From: DASUXA01 sp036378155
GTDB lineage: Bacteria; Actinomycetota; Actinomycetes; Mycobacteriales; Micromonosporaceae
Length of the DNA: 51,104 bases
NCBI GenBank assembly: GCA_036378155.1
Contig: DASUXA010000068.1
Location: forward strand, 1 to 51,104
Reading direction: 5' to 3'
Below are positions 32,521 to 39,831 of this stretch, piece by piece. The translations under genes and the position numbers were made by a program. The notes under the pieces were generated by a model. That model saw nothing but the letters and a program-made list of their open reading frames with translations. It was not told the origin of the DNA and made no database searches. The stretch's first letter is position 1. Every line of letters starts with the position of its first letter.

Positions 32521-32558
32521 CACAACCCTCGCGATGTACCCACATCACCGTGGTTGTG
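32521..32558. repeat. Hairpin with a core related to the adjacent palindromic repeat
   Basis: CACAACC (32521-32527) pairs with GGTTGTG (32552-32558), and an inner stem GATGT-ACCC-ACATC (32533-32546) resembles the GATGTACGTACATC centre of the element 20 bases further on. Confidence 0.6.
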
Positions 32559-32563
32559 AGCGT

Positions 32564-32633
32564 CCTGGGATGCCTACCTGGCTGGTGATGTACGTACATC
32601 GCCAGCCAGGTACACCTCAATCGGCCCACGTCT
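32564..32633. repeat. Palindromic dispersed element, copy 1
   Basis: A 70-base element is shared with 40451-40521. Its heart is a 38-base palindrome (32575-32612) with two 19-base arms that pair throughout, with one G:T. It starts CCTGGGATGC and ends ACGTCTG in both copies. It lies between the ends of convergent ctaD and pncA. Confidence 0.85.
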
Positions 32634-32682
32634 GCGCGACCGCGACACGCCGCGAGCGCGACACGCCACGACCGCGTGCCAA

Positions 32683-33255
32683 TCAGGAGACGACGACCGG
32701 CTCCCCGACGAGTTGCACGCCCGCCTCGCGCATCTCGGCGAGCGCCGCCTGCGTGGTCGCCGGCGCGACCCCGGCGGTCAGGTCCAGCAGAACCCGGGTG
32801 CGGAACCCTTCCCGGACGGCGTCCAGCGCGGTCGCCCGTACACAGTGGTCCGTGGCGATGCCGACGACGTCGACCTCGGTCACGTCGCGCATCCGCAGCC
32901 ACGCGGCGAGGTTGACGCCCCCGGCAGCACCTTCGAACCCGGAGTACGCCGCCTCGTGCGCACCCTTCTCGAAGATCGCCTCGATCCGGTCGGTGTCCAA
33001 CTGTTCGTGGAAGTCCGCGCCGGGGGTACCCGCGACGCAGTGCGCCGGCCACGAGGTCGCGTAGTCCGGCTCGTCGGCGAAGTGTTCTCCGGGGTCGATG
33101 TGGTGGTCCTTGGTGGCGACCACGTGATGCCACTCGGCGGCGCGTTCCGCGAGCAGCCGGGATATGGCGGCGGCGACGTCCGCGCCGCCCCGTACGGCGA
33201 GCGAGCCGCCCTCGCAGAAATCGCGCTGCACGTCAACGATGATCAGGGCGCGCAC
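32683..33255 (-). CDS. pncA: Nicotinamidase
   Basis: The enzyme hydrolyses nicotinamide to nicotinate for NAD salvage, and would also activate pyrazinamide. The 190-residue isochorismatase-like protein has catalytic Asp (IIVDVQRDFCEGGSLAV), metal site ATKDHHIDPGEHF, catalytic Lys in AIFEKGAHE, and nucleophilic Cys in GIATDHCVRATALDA. AAGGAGGAC precedes GTG 33255. It lies 11 bases after pncB, whose product uses the nicotinate it makes, so the two form a salvage operon. Confidence 0.95.
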   Translation of the reverse strand: MRALIIVDVQRDFCEGGSLAVRGGADVAAAISRLLAERAAEWHHVVATKDHHIDPGEHFADEPDYATSWPAHCVAGTPGADFHEQLDTDRIEAIFEKGAHEAAYSGFEGAAGGVNLAAWLRMRDVTEVDVVGIATDHCVRATALDAVREGFRTRVLLDLTAGVAPATTQAALAEMREAGVQLVGEPVVVS

Positions 33256-33266
33256 GTCGTCCTCCT

Positions 33267-34547
33267 TCACTGCGCAGAGATGACGGTCACCGGGATCGCC
33301 GGGTCGCCGGCGGACAGCTTGAGACCCTCCCACGGGATGGAGATCAGGCAGGTCCGCAGGTGCTCCCGGGACTGTTCGAGGGTGGGCAGGTCGTCGACGG
33401 GTTCACCGCCGATCATGTACGGCCGCTGCAGGGCGCGGTCGTGCGGCATCGGCTCGGGGGTACCGCGCGACATGACGATCTCCTCGGTCGCGGTGCCGGT
33501 CGGCTTGTGCCGGCGTACCGCCGTCTTGCGTCCCCCCACCGTCGCCTTGTGCTCGCTGCGCTTGACCACCGGGCGACCGTCGACCTCGACCAGCTTGTAC
33601 ACCAGACCCGCGGTGGGCGCCCCGGAGCCGGTGACCACGGCGGTACCGGCGCCGTAGGCGTCGACGGGCTCGGCGGCGAGCGCGGCGATCGCGTACTCGT
33701 CGAGGTCGCCGGAGACGACGATGCTGGTCTTCGTCGCGCCGAGTTCGTCGAGCAGGTCGCGGGACTGCTGGGCGAGCACCGACAGGTCGCCGGAGTCGAT
33801 CCGGATGGCGCGCAGGTCCGGTCCGGCGACCGCGACGGCGTTGCGGATGCCCTGACTGATGTCGAACGTGTCGACCAGCAGGGTGGTGTTCTTGCCGAGC
33901 GCGGCGACCTGCGACGCGAACGCCGCCTGCTCGTCGTCGTGCAGCAAGGTGAACGCGTGCGCGGCGGTGCCGGCGGTCGGCACCCCGAACCGGCGTCCGG
34001 CTTCGAGGTTCGAGGTGGACGCGAACCCGGCGAGGTATGCGGCGCGTGCGGCGGCGACCGCCGCCTCCTCCTCGGCGCGCCGGGAGCCCATCTCGATCAG
34101 CGGTCGACCGCGCGCCGCCGTCACCATGCGCGCCGCCGCCGCGGCGACCGCGCTGTCGTGGTTCAGTACCGACAGCACCAGCGTCTCCAGGATCACCGCC
34201 TCGGCGAACGTGCCGCTGACGGTGAGGATCGGCGATCCCGGGAAGAACAGCTCGCCCTCGGCGTAGCCGACCACGTCGCCACGGAACCGGTAGTCGGCGA
34301 GCCAGTTCAGGGTGCCCTCGTCGACCACGCGCCGGCGGCGCAGGAAGTCGATGTCGTCGGCGGCGAACCGGAAGTCGCGGATCAACTCGATCAGCCGCCC
34401 GGTACCGGCGACCACGCCGTACCGGCGACCGAGCGGCAGGCGCCGCGCGAACACCTCGAACACGCAGCGCCGCTCCGCCGTACCGTCCCGCAGGGCGGCG
34501 CTGAGCATGGTCAACTCGTAATGGTCGGTGTACAGGGCAGCCGTCAC
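33267..34547 (-). CDS. pncB: Nicotinate phosphoribosyltransferase
   Basis: This enzyme makes nicotinate mononucleotide from nicotinate and PRPP with ATP. The 426-residue protein opens with LYTDHYELTMLSAALRDGTAERRCVFEVFARRLP and contains RRAEEEAAVAAARAAYLAGFASTSNLEAG, GTAAHAFTLLHDDEQAAF and AIRIDSGDLSVLAQQSRDLLDELG, all diagnostic. The GTG start lies 7 bases after a TAGGCT -10 box, so the message is leaderless. pncA follows in the same operon. In M. tuberculosis, pncB1 (Rv1330c) also diverges from clpS. Confidence 0.96.
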   Translation of the reverse strand: MTAALYTDHYELTMLSAALRDGTAERRCVFEVFARRLPLGRRYGVVAGTGRLIELIRDFRFAADDIDFLRRRRVVDEGTLNWLADYRFRGDVVGYAEGELFFPGSPILTVSGTFAEAVILETLVLSVLNHDSAVAAAAARMVTAARGRPLIEMGSRRAEEEAAVAAARAAYLAGFASTSNLEAGRRFGVPTAGTAAHAFTLLHDDEQAAFASQVAALGKNTTLLVDTFDISQGIRNAVAVAGPDLRAIRIDSGDLSVLAQQSRDLLDELGATKTSIVVSGDLDEYAIAALAAEPVDAYGAGTAVVTGSGAPTAGLVYKLVEVDGRPVVKRSEHKATVGGRKTAVRRHKPTGTATEEIVMSRGTPEPMPHDRALQRPYMIGGEPVDDLPTLEQSREHLRTCLISIPWEGLKLSAGDPAIPVTVISAQ

Positions 34548-34554
34548 ATCCGAC

Positions 34555-34560
34555 AGCCTA
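34555..34560 (-). promoter_or_regulatory. -10 box of pncB-pncA (leaderless)
   Basis: TAGGCT on the minus strand is followed after 7 bases by the GTG at 34547. It shares a short divergent region with the clpS promoter. Confidence 0.65.
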
Positions 34561-34598
34561 GGTCCCCGTCAGTGTCGGCGGTGGATCTCGTCGGGTGG

Positions 34599-34604
34599 CA
34601 GGAT
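34599..34604 (+). promoter_or_regulatory. Possible -10 box of clpS
   Basis: CAGGAT lies 7 bases before ATG 34612, matching the spacing of the other leaderless genes here. Confidence 0.35.
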
Positions 34605-34611
34605 GGTTCCC

Positions 34612-34902
34612 ATGGCCTCGCCGCGCGTCGTACCGGTCGAGACTCCCGACATCGAGGAGACCCCGGAGCAGGACCGCCCCTGGGTCACGGTGGTGTGGAA
34701 CGATCCGGTGAACCTGATGACCTACGTGACGTGGGTGTTCCAGAAGCTGTTCGGGTACAGCAAGGAGAAGGCCGAAGCGCTCATGCTCGACGTCCATCAC
34801 AAGGGGAAGGCGATCGTGTCGTCCGGCACCCGGGAACGGATGGAGGGCGACGCGTCCCGGCTGCACGCGTACGGATTGTGGGCAACGGTGGACAAGTCGT
34901 GA
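34612..34902 (+). CDS. clpS: ATP-dependent Clp protease adaptor ClpS
   Basis: ClpS binds N-degron proteins and hands them to the ClpC/ClpA-ClpP protease. The 96-residue protein contains the core PWVTVVWNDPVNLMTYVTWVFQKLFGYSKEKAEALMLDVHHKGKAIV; the Asp-Pro and the MLxVHHxG segments form the N-degron pocket and Clp-binding face. ATG 34612 is preferred because a CAGGAT box ends 7 bases upstream; ATG 34603 is in frame but lies within that box. It is followed after 13 bases by DUF2017, the usual partner. Confidence 0.95.
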   Translation: MASPRVVPVETPDIEETPEQDRPWVTVVWNDPVNLMTYVTWVFQKLFGYSKEKAEALMLDVHHKGKAIVSSGTRERMEGDASRLHAYGLWATVDKS

Positions 34903-34915
34903 CCGGGGCGGCGCG

Positions 34916-35416
34916 ATGAGCATGTTCCGCCGCGACGGCGGGTACTGCGTCGCGCGGTTCTCCGCCGACGAGACCCGCGTGCTCCGACAGGTCGCCAGCG
35001 AAGTGATCGCGCTGCTCACCGACGGGTACGACCGGGACGACCCGGTCGTGGGGCGGCTGTTTCCCGACGTGTACCGCGACGACCCGGTCGACTCGGCGGA
35101 GTTCCGCCGGTACACCGAGGGCGACCTGAAGACCGCCAAGATCGACCAGGCGGGGGCGGTGCTCGCCGCGTTGCCGTCGTCCGGCGGCACCGAGGTACGC
35201 CTGGACGCCGAGGCGGCGGAGGCGTGGCTGCGGGCGCTCAACGACGTCCGGCTGGCCCTCGGTATCCGGCTCGACGTGCGCGACGACACCGATCTCGAGC
35301 AGGAGATCGACGACGCGGTGCTGCGCGACCCGACGTCGGCGCGGGTGGGTCAGCTGTCGTTGTACGCGTACCTCGGGTATCTGCAGGAGTCGCTGCTCGA
35401 CGCGCTGATCGGTTGA
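34916..35416 (+). CDS. DUF2017 family protein
   Basis: The 166-residue protein of actinobacterial family DUF2017 is nearly always encoded beside clpS (Rv1332 in M. tuberculosis). It is mostly alpha-helical: FSADETRVLRQVASEVIALLTDGYDRDDPVVGRLFPDVYRDDP, then EAEAWLRALNDVRLALGIRL-like sequence and a conserved end LSLYAYLGYLQESLLDALIG. The function is unknown; the constant neighbour suggests a part in ClpS-dependent proteolysis. ATG 34916 is followed by a second in-frame ATG two codons later. Confidence 0.92.
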   Translation: MSMFRRDGGYCVARFSADETRVLRQVASEVIALLTDGYDRDDPVVGRLFPDVYRDDPVDSAEFRRYTEGDLKTAKIDQAGAVLAALPSSGGTEVRLDAEAAEAWLRALNDVRLALGIRLDVRDDTDLEQEIDDAVLRDPTSARVGQLSLYAYLGYLQESLLDALIG

Positions 35417-35492
35417 TCTGCTCGATCGAATGCCGTCGTCAACCAGTCGCCGTCCGTGACAGGCGACACGCCGGGAACGCTCGATCTGCCGG

Positions 35493-35498
35493 TAGGCT
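35493..35498 (+). promoter_or_regulatory. -10 box of the mec-cysO-cysM operon (leaderless)
   Basis: TAGGCT is followed after 7 bases by GTG 35506. No ribosome site is present. Confidence 0.65.
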
Positions 35499-35505
35499 GG
35501 GAGCC

Positions 35506-35997
35506 GTGCTGACCATCGACCGTACGATCGTGGACGCGATCGTGGCCCACGCCCGTCGGGACCACCCGGACGAGGCTTGCGGCATCGTGGCCGGCGCCAT
35601 CGGGTCCGATGTCCCCAGTCGGCACATTCCGATGGAGAACGCGGAGCGTTCCAGCACCTTCTACCGGTTCGATTCACTTGAGCAGTTGCGGGTATGGCGA
35701 GAGATGGACGACCGCGACGAGGAGCCTGTCGTGATCTACCACTCGCACACCGCGACCGAGGCGTATCCGTCCCGCACGGATATCGCGCTCGCCAGCGAGC
35801 CCAACGCCCACTACGTCCTTGTGTCGACGCGTGACGAAAGTCACACCGAGATCCGGTCGTTCCGGATCGTCTCCGGTGAGGTCACCGAGGAACCGGTACG
35901 CGTCGTGGACGCCTCCGTGGACCCGTACGCGGTCACCACGTACATGTTCGGGCAGACCCCGGCCGAGGTCGACTACGAGTGTTCCGTCGGCAACTGA
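35506..35997 (+). CDS. mec: JAMM-type metalloprotease of the CysO pathway (Mec)
   Basis: This zinc peptidase releases cysteine from the CysO-cysteine adduct made by CysM. The 163-residue protein contains a complete JAMM site: Glu23 (HPDEACGIVAG) and H79-S-H81-x7-S89-x2-D92 (YHSHTATEAYPSRTD). The GTG start is set by the TAGGCT box 7 bases upstream. It heads the cluster mec-cysO-cysM as in M. tuberculosis (Rv1334-1336). In this organism CysO has extra residues after its diglycine, so this protease may also carry out CysO maturation; that second role is inference. Confidence 0.94.
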   Translation: MLTIDRTIVDAIVAHARRDHPDEACGIVAGAIGSDVPSRHIPMENAERSSTFYRFDSLEQLRVWREMDDRDEEPVVIYHSHTATEAYPSRTDIALASEPNAHYVLVSTRDESHTEIRSFRIVSGEVTEEPVRVVDASVDPYAVTTYMFGQTPAEVDYECSVGN

Positions 35998-36068
35998 CCA
36001 GCTCAGTCGCCGCGACTCGTCACACCTTCGCCCGGAAGAACGGCCCGACCTGAGGAGTTAACCCCACC

Positions 36069-36380
36069 ATGGCTATCGAAGTACGCGTCCCGACCATCCT
36101 GCGCTCGTACACCGGCGGACAGAAGTCCGTCGAGGGTTCCGGGGACACGCTCGCCGACCTGATCGGCGATCTCGACGCGCGGTACCCGGGCATCCGTGGT
36201 CGCCTGATCACGGACCAGGGCGGGCTGCACCGCTTCGTCAACATCTACATCAACGACGAGGACGTCCGCTTCCTCGGCGCGCTGGACGCCAAGCTCAACG
36301 ACGGCGACAACGTGACCATCCTGCCCGCGGTCGCCGGTGGCGCGCTCGACGACGCCGCCGTGGTGGCCGGCTCGCGCTGA
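36069..36380 (+). CDS. cysO: CysO sulfur-carrier protein with C-terminal extension
   Basis: CysO is a ubiquitin-fold protein whose C-terminal Gly is converted to a thiocarboxylate that donates sulfur for cysteine synthesis. The 103-residue sequence follows the family closely: VRVPTILRSYTGGQKSVEG, then LHRFVNIYINDEDVRFLGAL and VTILPAVAGG. The diglycine is at residues 90-91, but the frame continues for 12 residues (ALDDAAVVAGSR), whereas M. tuberculosis CysO ends at the diglycine. It must therefore be trimmed before activation, unless the terminal base calls are wrong. GAGGAGTT precedes ATG 36069; cysM follows after 12 bases. Confidence 0.94.
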   Translation: MAIEVRVPTILRSYTGGQKSVEGSGDTLADLIGDLDARYPGIRGRLITDQGGLHRFVNIYINDEDVRFLGALDAKLNDGDNVTILPAVAGGALDDAAVVAGSR

Positions 36381-36392
36381 GCGGGAGGCGCC

Positions 36393-37343
36393 ATGGCTCG
36401 CTTCGAGAATCTCCTCGACGCCTGCGGGAGCACGCCGCTGGTCGGTCTGCCCCGGCTGTCGCCGTCGCCCGAGGTACGCCTGTGGGCGAAGCTCGAGGAC
36501 CGCAACCCGACCGGCAGCGTCAAGGACCGCGCCGCCTTGTTCATGGTGCGCGCGGCCGAGGAGTCGGGCAGGTTGCGCCCGGGTGCCACCATCCTCGAAC
36601 CGACCAGCGGAAACACCGGCATCGCCTTGGCCATGGTCGCCAAGCTGCGCGGGTACCGGCTGGTTTGCGTGATGCCGGAGAACGTCTCGGCGGAGCGGGT
36701 GAAGCTGCTCCGGATGTACGGCGCGGAGATCATCTTCTCGCCCGCGGCGGGCGGCTCGAACCAGGCGGTCGCCCAGGCCAAGCAGATCGCCGCCGAGCAC
36801 CCCGACTGGGTCATGCTCTACCAGTACGGCAACGAGGCGAACGCCCGTGCGCACTACGAGACCACCGGTCCCGAACTGCTGCGCGACCTGCCGACGATCA
36901 CCCACTTCGTGGCGGGACTGGGCACCACCGGCACGCTGATGGGCACCGGGCGGTACCTGCGCGAGAAGAACCCGGACATCCAGGTCATCGCCGCCGAACC
37001 CCGGTACGGCGAGCTGGTGTACGGGCTGCGCAACATCGACGAGGGCTACGTCCCCGAGCTGTACGACCCGTCGGTGCTGACCCGTCGCTTCTCCGTCGGC
37101 ACCCGCGACGCGGTACTGCGCACCCGGCAACTGCTCGAATCCGAGGGGCTGTTCGTCGGTCTGTCCACGGGAGCGGTGGCGCACGCCGCGCTCGCCGTCG
37201 CGCACGAGGCGCTGCGCCAGGGTCGCGAGGCGGACGTCGCGTTCCTGGTCGCCGACGGCGGCTGGAAATACCTGTCCACCGGCGCGTACGACGGCACGCT
37301 CGCCGAGGCGGAAGAGTCGCTGGAGGGTCAGCTCTGGGCGTGA
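36393..37343 (+). CDS. cysM: O-phosphoserine sulfhydrylase CysM (CysO-dependent)
   Basis: This PLP enzyme of 316 residues joins O-phosphoserine with CysO thiocarboxylate to form CysO-cysteine. NPTGSVKDRAA holds the PLP lysine, EPTSGNTGIALAMVA the substrate loop, and GLGTTGTLMGTG the phosphate loop. The region AAEPRYGELVYGLRNIDEGYVPELYDP contains the Arg that marks phosphoserine specificity in the mycobacterial enzyme. The C-terminus DGGWKYLSTGAYDGTLAEAE is also diagnostic of this group rather than of CysK. It is co-transcribed with cysO. Confidence 0.96.
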   Translation: MARFENLLDACGSTPLVGLPRLSPSPEVRLWAKLEDRNPTGSVKDRAALFMVRAAEESGRLRPGATILEPTSGNTGIALAMVAKLRGYRLVCVMPENVSAERVKLLRMYGAEIIFSPAAGGSNQAVAQAKQIAAEHPDWVMLYQYGNEANARAHYETTGPELLRDLPTITHFVAGLGTTGTLMGTGRYLREKNPDIQVIAAEPRYGELVYGLRNIDEGYVPELYDPSVLTRRFSVGTRDAVLRTRQLLESEGLFVGLSTGAVAHAALAVAHEALRQGREADVAFLVADGGWKYLSTGAYDGTLAEAEESLEGQLWA

Positions 37344-37478
37344 GCCGCGGGGTGGGGCCGGTCCGCCGGCCCGACCGCCGACCTGTCGGTACCCGCCGTG
37401 ACCTGCGCGTCCTGGCGGGCGCTGTCGCTTTCTGGACAGGATCGCGACCACGTGTCGGGGCGGACCCCTACTTCGGCG

Positions 37479-37484
37479 TAGGCT
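37479..37484 (+). promoter_or_regulatory. -10 box of murI (leaderless)
   Basis: TAGGCT is followed after 7 bases by GTG 37492. The rhomboid gene that sits between cysM and murI in mycobacteria is absent here; the 148-base gap holds only this promoter. Confidence 0.65.
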
Positions 37485-37491
37485 GCGCACC

Positions 37492-38301
37492 GTGACGGAC
37501 GCGCCGATCGGCATATTCGACTCCGGGGTCGGCGGTCTGACGGTGGCGCGCGCCATCCTCGATCAACTGCCGCACGAGCAGGTGATCTACCTCGGGGACA
37601 CGGCGCACCTGCCGTACGGACCGAAGCCGATCGCCGACGTGCGCCGCTACGCCCTGGAATGCTTCGACTACCTGGTCGAGCAGGGCGTGAAGCTGCTGGT
37701 GATCGCGTGCAACACCGCGTCCGCCGCGTGCCTGCACGACGCCCGCGAGCGCTACCCGGTCCCGGTGATCGAGGTGATCCGCCCCGCGGTGCGGCGCGCC
37801 GCGGCGGCGACCCGCAACGGGCACATCGGCGTCATCGGCACCAAGGCGACGATCACCAGCGGTGCGTACACCGACGCGTTCGCCGCCGCCCCGCACGTCA
37901 CCGTGCACCCCGCCGCCTGCCCCCAGTTCGTGGACTTCGTCGAGCGCGGCATCACCTCCGGTCGCGCCCTGCTCGGCCTCGCCAGCGCGTACCTCGAGCC
38001 GCTCCAGCGTGCCCAGGTCGACACGCTGGTGCTCGGTTGTACCCACTATCCGCTGCTCGCCGGGCTGCTCGGGCTGGTGATGGGCGACGAGGTGACCCTG
38101 GTGTCCAGCGCCGAGGAGACCGCAAAGGACGTGTACCGGGTGCTCACCCAGCTCGACCTGGTCCGTCCCGACGACGCGCCGCCGCCGGCGCACCGCTTCC
38201 TGGCGACCGGCGACCCGCGCCCGTTCGCCCGGCTGGCGCAACGGTTCATCGGTCCCGAAGCGGCCGCCGCCGCAGGTCAGGTTCTGTCCGGAGTCGCGTG
38301 A
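37492..38301 (+). CDS. murI: Glutamate racemase
   Basis: The enzyme converts L- to D-glutamate for peptidoglycan. The 269-residue protein begins APIGIFDSGVGGLTVARAI. It carries YLGDTAHLPYGPKP, the two catalytic cysteines in LLVIACNTASAACL and LVLGCTHYPLLAG, and the Asp in the DSG motif. GTG 37492 follows a TAGGCT -10 box by 7 bases. The stop codon overlaps the next start by one base (TGATG), coupling it to the phosphodiesterase gene. Confidence 0.97.
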   Translation: MTDAPIGIFDSGVGGLTVARAILDQLPHEQVIYLGDTAHLPYGPKPIADVRRYALECFDYLVEQGVKLLVIACNTASAACLHDARERYPVPVIEVIRPAVRRAAAATRNGHIGVIGTKATITSGAYTDAFAAAPHVTVHPAACPQFVDFVERGITSGRALLGLASAYLEPLQRAQVDTLVLGCTHYPLLAGLLGLVMGDEVTLVSSAEETAKDVYRVLTQLDLVRPDDAPPPAHRFLATGDPRPFARLAQRFIGPEAAAAAGQVLSGVA

Positions 38302-39050
38302 TGAGACTGACGATCCTCGGTTGCGCGGGCAGCTTCCCGGGCCCTGACGCCGCCTGCTCCGCATACCTGGTGGAGGCCGACGGATTCCGGCTGATGCTCG
38401 ACTTCGGTACCGGCTCGCTGTCGGCGCTGCAACGCTATTCGGGGCTGGACTCGGTCGACGCGATCCTGCTCTCCCACCTGCACTGCGATCACATCCTGGA
38501 CGCCTGCTCGTATGTGGTGGTGCGGCGGTACGCGCCGGATGGGCCGAAGCCGAGGCTGCCGGTGTACGCCCCGTCCGGGGCGCACGACCGGCTCTGGGCG
38601 GCGTACGGCATGCCGGACGAGGGCAGCCTCGACGACGTGTACCTGTTCTACGCGCTCCAGCCGGGCACGTTCCCGATCGGGCCGTTCTGGGTCACCGTCG
38701 ACCGGGTGCACCACCCGATCGAGACGTACGGGGTGCGCATCGAACACCACGGCAAGGTACTGGTCTACTCCGCCGATACCGCCCAATGCGAGGCGTTGGA
38801 ACGGCTCGCCGAAGGCGCCGACGTGTTCCTGTGCGAGGCGAGCTACATGGACGGCGGGGACAACCCGCCGGGGCTGCACATGACGGGTCGCGAGGCCGGC
38901 GAGATCGCCGCCAAGGCGGGCGTCGGTCGCCTGCTGCTCACCCACCTGGTGCTGGCGTGGGGCGGCGAGGCGGCCACGTACGACGCGGCGGCGTCCGTGT
39001 ACGGCGGGCGGATCGACATCGTCCGACCCGGTCAGCGGTACGAGATCTGA
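38301..39050 (+). CDS. Metallo-beta-lactamase-fold phosphodiesterase (Rv1339-like)
   Basis: The 249-residue MBL-fold hydrolase has the metal motif SHLHCDHILD (HxHxDH), further ligands in YSADTAQCEAL and LLTHLVLAWGG, and the N-terminus MRLTILGCAGSFPGPDAACSAYLVE. It occupies the position of M. tuberculosis Rv1339 between murI and rph. Rv1339 has been described as an atypical class II cAMP phosphodiesterase, so cAMP hydrolysis is likely here, though other MBL activities cannot be excluded. ATG 38301 overlaps the murI stop. Confidence 0.88.
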   Translation: MRLTILGCAGSFPGPDAACSAYLVEADGFRLMLDFGTGSLSALQRYSGLDSVDAILLSHLHCDHILDACSYVVVRRYAPDGPKPRLPVYAPSGAHDRLWAAYGMPDEGSLDDVYLFYALQPGTFPIGPFWVTVDRVHHPIETYGVRIEHHGKVLVYSADTAQCEALERLAEGADVFLCEASYMDGGDNPPGLHMTGREAGEIAAKAGVGRLLLTHLVLAWGGEAATYDAAASVYGGRIDIVRPGQRYEI

Positions 39051-39089
39051 ACGCCGAAGGCGTCCGGAGAAGTCGTCCGACTCACCGCC

Positions 39090-39095
39090 TAGGCT
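39090..39095 (+). promoter_or_regulatory. -10 box of rph-rdgB (leaderless)
   Basis: TAGGCT is followed after 7 bases by ATG 39103. It lies 39 bases after the phosphodiesterase stop. Confidence 0.65.
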
Positions 39096-39102
39096 GACGG
39101 GC

Positions 39103-39831
39103 ATGAGCCGACCTGACGGACGTACCCCACAGCAACTGCGACCGGTCACCCTCACCCGGCGCTGGAGCATCCACCCGGAGGGCTCGGTGCTGGTCGAGTT
39201 CGGCAACACACGCGTGCTGTGCACCGCGAGCGTGACCGAGGGCGTGCCGCGCTGGCGCAAGGGTTCCGGGCTGGGCTGGGTGACCGCGGAATACTCGATG
39301 TTGCCGCGCGCGACGACCACCCGGTCCGACCGGGAGAGCGTCAAGGGGCGCATCGGCGGGCGCACCCATGAGATCTCGCGGCTCATCGGCCGGAGCCTGC
39401 GCGCCTGCCTCGACCTGGGCGCGCTCGGCGAAAACTCGGTCGTGATCGACTGCGACGTACTGCAGGCGGACGGCGGTACGCGCACCGCCGCGATCACCGG
39501 CGGCTGGGTGGCGCTGCGCGACGCGGTGACCTGGATGGCAGGTCAGGGCATGCTCGCCGGCAAGCCGGAGGACGCGGTACACCGGTCAGTCGCCGCCGTC
39601 AGCGTCGGGATCATCTCCGGCGAGCCGCGACTCGACCTGTGCTACGACGAGGACGTGACCGCCGAGGTCGACATGAACGTGGTGTGCACCGGCGCGGGCG
39701 ACTTCGTCGAGGTGCAGGGCACCGGGGAGGCTGGGGTGTTCTCCCGCGCCGAACTCGACCTGCTGCTCGACCTGGGCGTCGCCGGCTGCGCCGAGTTGAC
39801 CGAGCGGCAGTTGGCGGCGCTCGCCTCATGA
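39103..39831 (+). CDS. rph: Ribonuclease PH
   Basis: This phosphorolytic 3'-5' exoribonuclease trims tRNA and other RNA 3' ends. The 242-residue protein has the family N-terminus RPDGRTPQQLRPVTLTRRWSIHPEGSVLVEFGNTRVLCTASV, the active-site GRTHEISRLIGRSLRACLDL, VIDCDVLQADGGTRTAAITGGWVAL (phosphate-binding GTR and catalytic Asp) and DFVEVQGTGEAGVFSRAELDLLLDLG. ATG 39103 lies 7 bases after a TAGGCT box. It overlaps rdgB by 4 bases. Confidence 0.97.
   Translation: MSRPDGRTPQQLRPVTLTRRWSIHPEGSVLVEFGNTRVLCTASVTEGVPRWRKGSGLGWVTAEYSMLPRATTTRSDRESVKGRIGGRTHEISRLIGRSLRACLDLGALGENSVVIDCDVLQADGGTRTAAITGGWVALRDAVTWMAGQGMLAGKPEDAVHRSVAAVSVGIISGEPRLDLCYDEDVTAEVDMNVVCTGAGDFVEVQGTGEAGVFSRAELDLLLDLGVAGCAELTERQLAALAS

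Larger units (their letters stand above)
32395..32682. other. Convergent intergenic region without genes
   Basis: Between ctaD and pncA (341 bases in all) I see no coding region. After the ctaD terminator it contains a hairpin at 32521-32558 and a palindromic repeat at 32564-32633, described separately. Confidence 0.7.

Noticed and set aside
32534..32640. Short open frames across both palindromic elements with similar translations (RPGM-T-LVMYVH-Q-GTP)
   Set aside because: The similarity follows from the shared DNA repeat. Differences preserve base pairing rather than codons, there is no ribosome site, and the flanking frames differ.
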